NCBI GenBank assembly: GCA_003171295.1
Contig: PMYF01000846.1
Coordinates: 1-6,631 of the forward strand
Length of the DNA: 6,631 nt
Source of the DNA: Acidobacteriota bacterium
GTDB lineage: Bacteria > Acidobacteriota > Terriglobia > UBA7540
Direction: 5' to 3'
Shown: piece by piece, positions 1-5,714 of the stretch
How the letters are laid out: each line of letters starts with the position of its first letter
How positions within the stretch are numbered: position 1 is the stretch's first letter
Notes under the pieces: model-generated
Told to the model about the DNA's origin: nothing
The model's database searches: none
Seen by the model: the letters and a program-made list of their open reading frames with translations, nothing else
Translations under genes and position numbers: made by a program

Positions 1-1418
1 ACCTCGGGGGGAATGCCCGGCCCTTCATCGCTCACCCTCACGCGGCCCAGGCGCCGCACCGGGTCGTAGACGCTCTCGACACCCAGCCGGCCGCCCTGCG
101 GCATCGCCTCGACGGCATTCATCAAGATCACCAGCAGGGCCTGTTGCACCTGGCCGGCATCGCAATAAAGCGATGGCAGGTCGGCCGCCAGGCGCTTCTC
201 CAGTTCGATGTTCTGCAGGATCATCTGATGTCCAACCAGCAGCAGGCAGCGTTCGAGGATGGCATTCAAATCGTTCCGCTGCGGGTTAATGGGCGTCTGG
301 CGCGCGAAGGTGAGCAGGTTTTTCACGATCCCGCCGCAACGCCGGCTTTCCCCTTCGATGATGTGCAGGTAGTTCTTGGCCTCGCCCAGCCGCTGGCCCT
401 CGTTGAAGCCCTTGTCGGCCAGGCGCGAAACCAGCTTGCTGTACGTCAGGATGCCGGCCAGGGGATTGTTGATTTCGTGAGCGACCACCGCCGCCAGCTT
501 GCCCAGTGACGCCATCTTCTCGGATTGCGTGAGGCTGCGATAAGCGCGTTCGAGTTCCTCGGTTTTCTGCCGCACGCGATCCTCCAGCGTGTGCGTCCAC
601 TGGAGGTTTTCCGCCCGCGCCTTCTTCAGTTCCTCGGTCATGTGGTTGAAGGAAACGGCCAGACTGCCAATCTCGTCCTGGCTCGTCTCGGGCAACACAT
701 AATCCAGGTCGCCCTGGGCCACGTGGCGCGTGCCCTCGGTCAGCCGGCGCACGGGTTGGTAAACCGTCAACCAGATCAACCAGGCCGAAAAGAGGCTTAC
801 GGCCAGGATGGAGGCCACGGTGAAAATCACCACCCGGCGCTGATGCTGAGCCACCGCCAAGTCAGCGGCCGCCAGCGATACGTTGGTGTCCAGTACGCCC
901 AGCACCCGGCTGCCCCCGGTATGGGCGTGGCAGGCGGCGTTCGAGCAGTCGGGCTCGTTTTCAATGGGCCGGATAAGCCCCAGCACTCGCGTGCCGTCGC
1001 GCGCGCGGTAAATACGCATGCGGTCAGGCCGGTCGAGCCGCATCAGAGGCTGAGCTTGGGCGTGGCAGGCGTAGCACGCCTCTCCCTTCTTATCCACGAA
1101 GCGGCCAACTTCCTGGTCGTCGGTGGAAAAGCTGATCTTTCCTTCCTTGTTGAAAATACGGATGCGGTCGATGCCGTTCTCGTGCCCGATGGTGTTGATG
1201 ATATGGAACACTTCCTCGCGCTGATTGCGCAGCATCGAATAGCGAATGCTGCGGCGGATGGTGTCGCTAATGCGGTCCGCCCCCTGAAAGATGATCTCTT
1301 GCTCGGATTGCCGCCAGAGGCGCAGGTTCCAATATCCATAAAGACTAAACAGCAGCGCCATGCCGCTGACCACGCAAGCCGTCAGCTTGATCGCCAGGCT
1401 ACGGGTTAATTGTCGCAT
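1..1418 (-). CDS. Sensor histidine kinase with periplasmic c-type heme sensor domain (C-terminus missing at window edge)
   Basis: Read on the minus strand from the ATG at 1416-1418, 472 codons are open to the left edge. An N-terminal membrane helix (about residues 8-32) is followed by an extracytoplasmic domain (33-195) with two heme c attachment motifs: CYACH at 115-119 and the wider CSNAACH (CX4CH) at 158-164. A second membrane helix (196-219) leads into a HAMP domain (about 220-270, with QDEIGSL) and a linker helix. The HisKA domain carries the phosphoacceptor His314 in AHEINNPL, and the ATPase domain begins with an N box (N434 in MNAVEAM) and a G1 box (DEGPGIP, 464-470); the rest lies outside. 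It should autophosphorylate on His314 in response to a redox or ligand signal at the hemes. The ATPase type resembles kinases that often pair with NtrC-like regulators, so such a regulator may follow at left (inference). The start overlaps the upstream gene by 20 bases, implying translational coupling. Confidence 0.93.
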   Translation of the reverse strand, partial: MRQLTRSLAIKLTACVVSGMALLFSLYGYWNLRLWRQSEQEIIFQGADRISDTIRRSIRYSMLRNQREEVFHIINTIGHENGIDRIRIFNKEGKISFSTDDQEVGRFVDKKGEACYACHAQAQPLMRLDRPDRMRIYRARDGTRVLGLIRPIENEPDCSNAACHAHTGGSRVLGVLDTNVSLAAADLAVAQHQRRVVIFTVASILAVSLFSAWLIWLTVYQPVRRLTEGTRHVAQGDLDYVLPETSQDEIGSLAVSFNHMTEELKKARAENLQWTHTLEDRVRQKTEELERAYRSLTQSEKMASLGKLAAVVAHEINNPLAGILTYSKLVSRLADKGFNEGQRLGEAKNYLHIIEGESRRCGGIVKNLLTFARQTPINPQRNDLNAILERCLLLVGHQMILQNIELEKRLAADLPSLYCDAGQVQQALLVILMNAVEAMPQGGRLGVESVYDPVRRLGRVRVSDEGPGIPPE

Positions 1419-2580
1419 CCATTGTCCTTGAGTCGCGGGGTTCGACCGCCTCCCCGCCGTCACGCCCCGCCGGCTCGAATACGTTCAGATAGCGCACCGC
1501 CAAGCTGAAGAGCAGGAAGCCTACGCCCACGATCGATAAGGTCACGGCCACCTCCGTCCAGCGCGGGAAGTAGTGCACGCCGGAAGATGCTTCCAGGCCG
1601 GTGATCGAGACGTTCAGACGATTCAACACGAAACCCGTGATCACCAGCAAGGCGACGGCGAACAGCCCATCGCGGTCCTCTCGAACCTTACGGAAGAGGA
1701 GGAGGGGCACGGGAAGGAATACACCCAGCGCCATCTCCAAGATGAACAGGATTGTCTCGGTGGTGGGTTCGCGCAAGTGGGCGAGCGCGCCCCGGCTCGC
1801 GAGGTCCTGGAACTTCAGCAGGCCGTAAAGCGCCAGCACGACCGCCATCGCCCGGCCCAGCACTTCGAGCAAAGGCATCTCCAGTTCGCGGCCAAAGGCG
1901 CGCGAGCTCAGGTTGGATTCAAAAATCACCATCGCCATGCCTACGCTCAGGGCGGAGATAAAGAAGAATACGGGCAGCAGCGGCGAATACCAATAGGGAT
2001 GCAGCTTCGCGGGCACAATCAGAAACAGGCTCCCCAGCGACGACTGGTGCAGAGTCGAAAGCAACACCCCCACGATCACCAGCGGAATCGTCATGGCCTG
2101 GACCACCCGCAAGGGCCCGTGCAGGTGCAAGCGTTCAAAGACGGCTGGCGAGAATTCCAGCGCCAGCACCGTCAGATAAAGCATCACGCACCAGGCAACC
2201 TCGAACATCACGGAATGCGGATTCCACATCACCAGCGGGTGCCAGATGTTGTAAGGTTTGCCCAAGTCGAACAACAGGGCCACGGCGACCAGGCCGTAGC
2301 CGAGGAAAGCCGTGAGAATCGAGGGACGCAGCACGGCGTGGAAGCGCTCGAGGTGGAAGACATAGACGGTCGCCGCCAAAGTGAACCCGCCCGCCGCCAG
2401 GCCCACGCCACAGAGCACGTCAAAGCCGATCCACAGTCCCCAAGGGAATTGATCGGACAGGTTGGTGACGGCTCCCAGTCCTTTGACAAAACGCAGTACA
2501 GTGGCATAGAACCCCGCGGCCAGGACCACCACCAGCACCGCTCGCCATAGAGTGAACCTAGGGAGTTTTTCGAAACGCAT
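1399..2580 (-). CDS. NrfD/HybB-family polytopic membrane subunit (quinone-interacting)
   Basis: A 393-residue protein, close to the length of E. coli HybB, with about ten hydrophobic segments spread over its whole length. Family-typical patches include PWGLWIGFDVLCGVGLAAGG (46-65), DLGKP (105-109) and NPHSVMFE (120-127). In this family the membrane subunit passes electrons between the quinone pool and a partner ferredoxin-like subunit; the gene just upstream encodes such a partner. A hydrophilic tail of about 25 residues follows the last helix. The frame extends to a TTG at 2595, but the ATG at 2580 has a well-spaced GGAG and begins at the usual family N-terminus, so it is preferred. HybB, HmcC and DsrP types cannot be told apart without their catalytic partner, and no hydrogenase, molybdopterin or cytochrome subunit is visible here. 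Its stop overlaps the start of the kinase gene. Confidence 0.9.
   Translation of the reverse strand: MRFEKLPRFTLWRAVLVVVLAAGFYATVLRFVKGLGAVTNLSDQFPWGLWIGFDVLCGVGLAAGGFTLAATVYVFHLERFHAVLRPSILTAFLGYGLVAVALLFDLGKPYNIWHPLVMWNPHSVMFEVAWCVMLYLTVLALEFSPAVFERLHLHGPLRVVQAMTIPLVIVGVLLSTLHQSSLGSLFLIVPAKLHPYWYSPLLPVFFFISALSVGMAMVIFESNLSSRAFGRELEMPLLEVLGRAMAVVLALYGLLKFQDLASRGALAHLREPTTETILFILEMALGVFLPVPLLLFRKVREDRDGLFAVALLVITGFVLNRLNVSITGLEASSGVHYFPRWTEVAVTLSIVGVGFLLFSLAVRYLNVFEPAGRDGGEAVEPRDSRTMDATINP
1425..1429 (-). promoter_or_regulatory. Ribosome binding site of the heme histidine kinase
   Basis: AAGGA on the minus strand lies 6 bases before the ATG at 1418, inside the end of the NrfD-like gene. It supports this start over any other in the frame and indicates that the kinase is translated from the same message as the NrfD-like subunit. 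Confidence 0.6.
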
Positions 2581-2587
2581 CACCCGT

Positions 2588-2591
2588 CTCC
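2588..2591 (-). promoter_or_regulatory. Ribosome binding site deciding the NrfD-like start
   Basis: GGAG on the minus strand is 7 bases before the ATG at 2580. It lies downstream of the alternative TTG at 2595 and so argues for the shorter protein. Confidence 0.55.
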
Positions 2592-2614
2592 ACAAGAAGT
2601 GTCCGTCGTTCAGA

Positions 2615-2892
2615 AGGGGGTCGGAGCTTTAGCTCCGACATCATCGAGCTGCAAGCATTCAGGAGCTTTAACAGGCAGCGGAAGAACCGCCAATGCTGTC
2701 ATCCTGAGGAGCCGCAGGCGACGAAGGACCTCTGCATTTGCCTGATTCTAAAAATGCAGAGGTTCTTCGCTTCGCTCAGAATGGCAGCACCTAGGAGTTT
2801 TTCCGCAGCCTGTTTAAGCCCCCGAAGCTTCAGGGGCTAAAGGCCCCGTTTGCAAGGTTTGGCCATTGTCGGACCTGAAGGTCCGACCCCCT
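2615..2892. repeat. Composite of nested inverted repeats filling the Fe-S/NrfD gap
   Basis: Four layers of symmetry fill the gap. The outer ends are a perfect 11-bp inverted repeat (2615-2625 and 2882-2892, AGGGGGTCGGA and its complement). Each end is itself a hairpin: GTCGGAGCT paired across TT at 2620-2639, and GTCGGACC paired across TGAA at 2868-2887. Inside are arms at 2666-2686 and 2798-2818 (18 of 21 matching, core ACAGGC.GCGGAA). The centre is a long imperfect hairpin (2694-2739 with 2751-2789) built on TGCTG.CAT.CTGAG and CCTCTGCATTT. A separate near-perfect palindrome centred on AAGCTT lies at 2817-2838. No protein is encoded. The pattern resembles dispersed intergenic repeats common in Acidobacteriota (from general familiarity). 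In the transcript it would fold just after the Fe-S stop codon. Confidence 0.8.
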
Positions 2893-2896
2893 ATCT

Positions 2897-3634
2897 CTAC
2901 TCCTTCTCCGCCTTAGCTACGTCTTCGCGCCGGCTGGTGATCCACCAGATTCCGCCCAGAAGCACTCCACCCAGCATGACCAGGTTGGGGATCCTGGAGA
3001 GGACCCGATAGGTCAGCAAAGGCAGGGGATCGAGCGGCAGGTTGGTGGGCAAGCCCAGTTGTCCGAAGGGTACGGCGGAGAGATAAAGTACGGAAGTTCC
3101 GCCCACCTCCTCTTTCCCGTAAACGCGCTGAAAGTACTTCGCTGGTTCCTCGCGGAGCCGCTTCTCGGCTTCGCTTAGCAAATCGGTGCGCTCGCCGAAA
3201 ATGCCGGCTTGTACCGGGCAGACTTCTGTACAGGCGGGTTGCTGGCCCTTGGCCTGGCGCGGCGCGCACATGGTGCATTTCTTCACCTTGGGCAGAGCCA
3301 CCTTCCACTCGTATCGCGGGATGCCAAATGGGCAGGCCATCATGCAGTAGCGGCAACCCATGCAGCGGTCCGGATCGTAAACCACCGGTCCTGCTGCAGT
3401 CTTGCGCAGCGCGCCCACGGGACAGACGGACGCACACGTCGGGTCCTGGCAATGCATGCAGAAGCGCCGGACGAAGATACTGCCATGCGTTTGCACCACG
3501 TTCAGCGTGTCAGCCGAAAGTTGGAGGTCAAGCAGGCTGTCACTGGGCGGTAGGCCGTTGGCTTCTTTGCACGCAGCCACACAAGCGCCACAGCCGATGC
3601 ACCGAGTGGTGTCAACGAGAATTGATTTGCTCAT
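2897..3634 (-). CDS. Four-cluster 4Fe-4S ferredoxin-like subunit with C-terminal membrane anchor (HybA-like)
   Basis: A 245-residue electron-transfer subunit with 16 cysteines in four groups that would bind four [4Fe-4S] clusters: C12/15/18/22, C59/62/67/71, C91/94/97/101 and C120/123/135/139. After the clusters come the HybA/FdnH-type stretches IFGERTDLL (145-153) and YGKEEVGGTSVLYLS (172-186), then a single hydrophobic segment (about 215-232) and a short charged tail. The expected partner is the NrfD-like protein encoded next. The ATG at 3634 is preferred: GGAGAGGG ends 7 bases before it, and the protein then begins just ahead of the first cluster. The frame continues up to a GTG at 3670, but even that extension has no twin-arginine motif, unlike E. 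coli HybA, so export would need a partner or the subunit may stay in the cytoplasm. A HybA-like or formate-dehydrogenase beta-like assignment is equally compatible. Confidence 0.92.
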   Translation of the reverse strand: MSKSILVDTTRCIGCGACVAACKEANGLPPSDSLLDLQLSADTLNVVQTHGSIFVRRFCMHCQDPTCASVCPVGALRKTAAGPVVYDPDRCMGCRYCMMACPFGIPRYEWKVALPKVKKCTMCAPRQAKGQQPACTEVCPVQAGIFGERTDLLSEAEKRLREEPAKYFQRVYGKEEVGGTSVLYLSAVPFGQLGLPTNLPLDPLPLLTYRVLSRIPNLVMLGGVLLGGIWWITSRREDVAKAEKE

Positions 3635-3706
3635 TTCTTCACCCTCTCCAGGCAACAACAAGTTGGACACATCGCCTGCGCATTAGTCCGACCTGTTGTA
3701 TCTCTA

Positions 3707-3722
3707 TGCACGCCATGTGCCG
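3707..3722 (-). promoter_or_regulatory. Possible sigma-54 (-24/-12) promoter ahead of the Fe-S gene
   Basis: The minus strand reads CGGCACATGGCGTGCA. Against the sigma-54 consensus TGGCACG-N4-TTGCA, the invariant GG and GC fall at the correct spacing and 9 of 12 defined bases agree. Transcription would start near 3696, about 62 bases before the Fe-S ATG. A palindrome and a direct repeat lie just upstream, where an activator could bind. This is a match by eye and could be chance. Confidence 0.35.
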
Positions 3723-3750
3723 AGAAATTCAGCAGGCAGGCGCTCTAATG

Positions 3751-3763
3751 GGTCTAATAGACC
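3751..3763. promoter_or_regulatory. Perfect 13-bp palindrome, candidate operator
   Basis: GGTCTAATAGACC is a perfect inverted repeat around one central base. It is about 120 bases upstream of the Fe-S start and roughly 55-67 bases upstream of the start site predicted from the sigma-54-like promoter. The half TCTAAT also recurs at 3744-3749. A regulator site is plausible but not shown. Confidence 0.3.
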
Positions 3764-3770
3764 GAAATAT

Positions 3771-3791
3771 CTGCATTTTGTCTGCATTTTG
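3771..3791. repeat. Tandem direct repeat CTGCATTTTG, 11-bp period
   Basis: Two exact copies of the 10-mer lie at 3771-3780 and 3782-3791, one helical turn apart, in an otherwise gene-free stretch upstream of the Fe-S gene. The phasing would suit a protein contacting one face of the DNA. It lies about 75-95 bases upstream of the predicted start site, a usual distance for activator binding at sigma-54 promoters. Confidence 0.35.
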
Positions 3792-3849
3792 CGTCGCTTG
3801 TGGTGAAATCGCGCAGTTGAATGGTCTTTCTGGGCGGGATGCTGCTTGG

Positions 3850-3930
3850 TTGTAGGGGTACGGCTTGCCGTACCCTCTTGGTTCAATCGTGCCATACACG
3901 AAGAGGGTACGGCAAGCCGTACCCCTACAA
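3850..3930. repeat. Perfect 30-bp inverted repeat with self-palindromic arms (REP-like)
   Basis: Arms at 3850-3879 and 3901-3930 are exact reverse complements, separated by a 21-base loop. Each arm contains its own near-palindrome, GGGTACGGC-TT-GCCGTACCC, so the element can fold as one long hairpin or as two small ones. It lies 24 bases after the stop codon of the GcvH-like gene on the transcript. No T-run follows on the minus strand, so a standard intrinsic terminator is unlikely. Its form matches the paired palindromic units (REPIN-like) scattered between genes in many bacteria. Confidence 0.9.
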
Positions 3931-3954
3931 GCAGGCCGGCGGAGCAGCAATGCT

Positions 3955-4641
3955 TTAGGCAGGCCGCAGGAACTCTGCTTCGAACGCCGTCCAAGTCGTT
4001 GGCGCAAGTTCAGCCAGGCAGCCGACGGCAGGAAGTCCGCCGTCCTGGCTGGTTTGGCCGAGGGCCAAATCCGGGGCCGCCTGCGCCGCGAGGAACTCCC
4101 GGAAACGGACGAATTCATTTTCGAGCCACAGGATCGCTTTTTCGCCAAAACGCAATGCCCCCGTGTGCTCCGCCATTCGAGTAGGGGTGAGGTAACAGAC
4201 CCAACCTCCACCATAGGGGTCCGAACTCAGCAACTCGGGATGATCGGCAAGGCGGCTGTTCACCGCCAACACCCGGCCGGTGACGGCAGAAGGAATGATG
4301 ATGCCCCGGCCGTCACGTTCTAGGCGGAAAAGCGGCTGGCCGGCGTTCACTTGATCGCCAACCTTGGGAAGGACAACCCGGCAGGCGACACCAATAGCGT
4401 GGGCGATCAGGGCGTCAGCGCCAACCTCCAACCCGCCGGTGGGATCGGACTTGAACCAAGCATGCTCAGGGGATAGGTGAACACCCGCCGGCAGTTGGCA
4501 CCACAAGTCGAGCTCAGGCCACCGGAGGCTTCTGCCGGTCGGTAGCGCGCGGCGCGCAGCTTGGTGCGCACGCCACTTCTCTACACCCAGGTCGATCAAG
4601 ACCAGGCCAACGAACATCAGTGCCACAAAGATCGCGACCAT
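3955..4641 (-). CDS. Membrane-anchored GcvH-like protein without lipoyl lysine (copy closest to the Fe-S gene)
   Basis: A 228-residue protein with an N-terminal hydrophobic segment (2-20), a basic linker, and a GcvH-like domain at about 54-153. Family features are HLSPEHAW (55-62), LPKVGDQVNAGQPLF (91-105), AVTGRVLAVN (119-128), and HPELLSSDPYGGGW (134-147), close to the NPELVN.DPYG.GW of GcvH. The region holding the lipoylated lysine in GcvH (ESVKAASD) reads ERDGRGII here; glycine 111 falls at the lysine position, so lipoylation is not expected. A tail of about 75 residues, not found in GcvH, follows and includes SQDGG (198-202) and a W..F pattern (217-220). It is a paralogue of the next protein upstream. 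The role is unknown; tethered scaffold or assembly factor for the redox proteins is inference. Hydrophobic start and no Cys lipobox indicate an anchor rather than a lipoprotein. Confidence 0.85.
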   Translation of the reverse strand: MVAIFVALMFVGLVLIDLGVEKWRAHQAARRALPTGRSLRWPELDLWCQLPAGVHLSPEHAWFKSDPTGGLEVGADALIAHAIGVACRVVLPKVGDQVNAGQPLFRLERDGRGIIIPSAVTGRVLAVNSRLADHPELLSSDPYGGGWVCYLTPTRMAEHTGALRFGEKAILWLENEFVRFREFLAAQAAPDLALGQTSQDGGLPAVGCLAELAPTTWTAFEAEFLRPA

Positions 4642-4647
4642 CTTCAA

Positions 4648-4652
4648 CCTCC
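4648..4652 (-). promoter_or_regulatory. Ribosome binding site deciding the GcvH-like start at 4641
   Basis: GGAGG on the minus strand lies 6 bases before the ATG at 4641 but directly abuts the in-frame TTG at 4647. The spacing therefore selects the ATG. Confidence 0.7.
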
Positions 4653-4698
4653 AATAACTTACGGCCGCCGCTGTCCGCGGGGCGTTCCGGGCGTAGCT

Positions 4699-5376
4699 TC
4701 AGGCCAGCAGCAGTTCTTGGACGAACTTCTCCCACTGGAACTCCGGGACCAGGCTCAGCACATCACCGATGGCGTGGCCGCCATCCTGGAGGCGCGCTTC
4801 CGAGCCCGGGCTGACGCGCGTGTGGAGTGTGGAAACGGATTCCTCCATCCAGCGCTGCGCCAGGCGTCCGTGGAGCAGGTTTTTCAGATTGCTGTCCACC
4901 GCCGGCGCGTTCACGGCCACCAGCCAGCCGGCCCCGAAAGGATCCTTGTGCGCCAGAGAGGGGTCGCGTAGGACCTCCGGGTTGACGTCCACCACTTCGC
5001 CCTCGATGGGCGAGAGCATCTCGAAGCGATGGCTGCCGCGCCCCAGCGTCCAGCCGCGCTCGCCCTGCCGAAGCCAGCGGCCCCGCGCCGGCAGATCGAT
5101 TTGATCGATCTGGCCAACCAGCCGCGCCGCAAAATCATCCAGGCCGATCCGTACGACTTGGTGGGATTCCTTCATCGCCCAGGCATGCCCGGGGTGATAA
5201 GAAAGGTGGGCGGGAAACTTGAAGCCTCCCACTACATTCAGCGGGAAGGAAAACTCCTCCGGCGGCGCTTCCCGGGCTGCGTTCTTCACCTCAACCCGCT
5301 CCGGCTGGCGCCTCTGGAGGAAGTAATCTACCGCCACGAAAAGAACGAATGTTGCCAGGACTAATCCAGCGACCAT
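4699..5376 (-). CDS. Membrane-anchored GcvH-like protein without lipoyl lysine (promoter-proximal copy)
   Basis: A 225-residue protein: N-terminal hydrophobic segment (2-20), a charged linker, then a diverged GcvH-like domain at about 57-158. Family features are HLSYHPGHAW (57-66), IDQIDLPARG (90-99), SPIEGEVVDVN (122-132), DPSLAHKDPFGAGW (138-151). In the lipoyl loop the residue at the GcvH lysine position is serine 115 (GRGSHRFE), so lipoate attachment is not expected. A C-terminal extension shares LQDGG (196-200), a G..L...P spacing and W..F (215-218) with the copy downstream, showing that the pair arose by duplication of a whole anchor-domain-tail protein. The ATG at 5376 has GAGG 6 bases upstream. 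It is the first gene of the minus-strand train, and the next gene starts 57 bases after its stop. Function unknown; it is not a plausible glycine-cleavage H protein. Confidence 0.82.
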   Translation of the reverse strand: MVAGLVLATFVLFVAVDYFLQRRQPERVEVKNAAREAPPEEFSFPLNVVGGFKFPAHLSYHPGHAWAMKESHQVVRIGLDDFAARLVGQIDQIDLPARGRWLRQGERGWTLGRGSHRFEMLSPIEGEVVDVNPEVLRDPSLAHKDPFGAGWLVAVNAPAVDSNLKNLLHGRLAQRWMEESVSTLHTRVSPGSEARLQDGGHAIGDVLSLVPEFQWEKFVQELLLA

Positions 5377-5494
5377 TTAGCACCTCGCAGCACTCCGCTC
5401 CCTTGCTGCGGAACGAAGCACCCGAATCTCGCTATGCGTATTAGCAGGCTGCTGGCCGTTATTCGAGAATAGAAAGGAGTGGGCGATGTGCCTA

Positions 5495-5523
5495 ACTTAT
5501 TCCAAATGTTATGGTTAGGTCAA
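5495..5523 (-). promoter_or_regulatory. Weak candidate sigma-70-type promoter for the GcvH-like genes
   Basis: On the minus strand TTGACC (5523-5518) is followed after 17 bases by ATAAGT (5500-5495). The -35 box is good but the -10 is poor. It would give a leader of about 110 bases before the ATG at 5376. It lies in the AT-rich part of the gap, where a promoter for the train is expected. Confidence 0.25.
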
Positions 5524-5684
5524 TCCTTTGAAATACGAGAAGAAGGACAAATATGCGCCATGTGCCGGGTTTGTGGAGTTTCTCAATAGCAAGTTCTATC
5601 TGCGTGGCCATTTTATCCAACAAACGCCATATTTTCAATATGATACGCTACTGATGCACATCACAACAGCGGTTGATGAGTAGT

Positions 5685-5714
5685 TAAACAGGAGGACGGC
5701 ACATCCTGCTGTTA
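5685..5714. repeat. Short imperfect hairpin
   Basis: TAAACAGGAGGA at 5685-5696 pairs with TCCTGCTGTTA at 5704-5714 across a 7-base loop, with one bulge and one mismatch. No T-run follows on either strand, so it is not a clear terminator. Confidence 0.35.

Noticed and set aside
144..1409. Two long plus-strand open frames (144-509 and 525-1409)
   Set aside because: They lie opposite the histidine kinase, whose minus-strand frame has full domain order and motifs; the plus-strand translations show no family pattern.
1573..2550. Plus-strand open frame of 325 codons
   Set aside because: It is antisense to the NrfD-like gene, and its Q/H/R-rich translation is what the complement of a membrane-protein gene gives.
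3850..3930. Rho-independent terminator between the GcvH-like pair and the Fe-S gene
   Set aside because: The stem is strong, but no T-run follows on the minus strand, and the double palindrome fits a dispersed repeat better.
3729..4323. Several open frames through the 3850-3930 repeat on both strands
   Set aside because: They run through the inverted repeat and over the end of the GcvH-like gene in wrong frames; repeat-derived peptides, no ribosome sites.
3955..5376. Calling the two genes gcvH (glycine cleavage H protein)
   Set aside because: Membrane anchor, extra C-terminal tail, missing lipoyl lysine, and no other glycine cleavage gene nearby.
5483..5567. Sigma-54 promoter upstream of the GcvH-like genes at the GGCACAT motifs
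   Set aside because: At both sites the bases 12 positions after GG are not GC, so the essential spacing fails.
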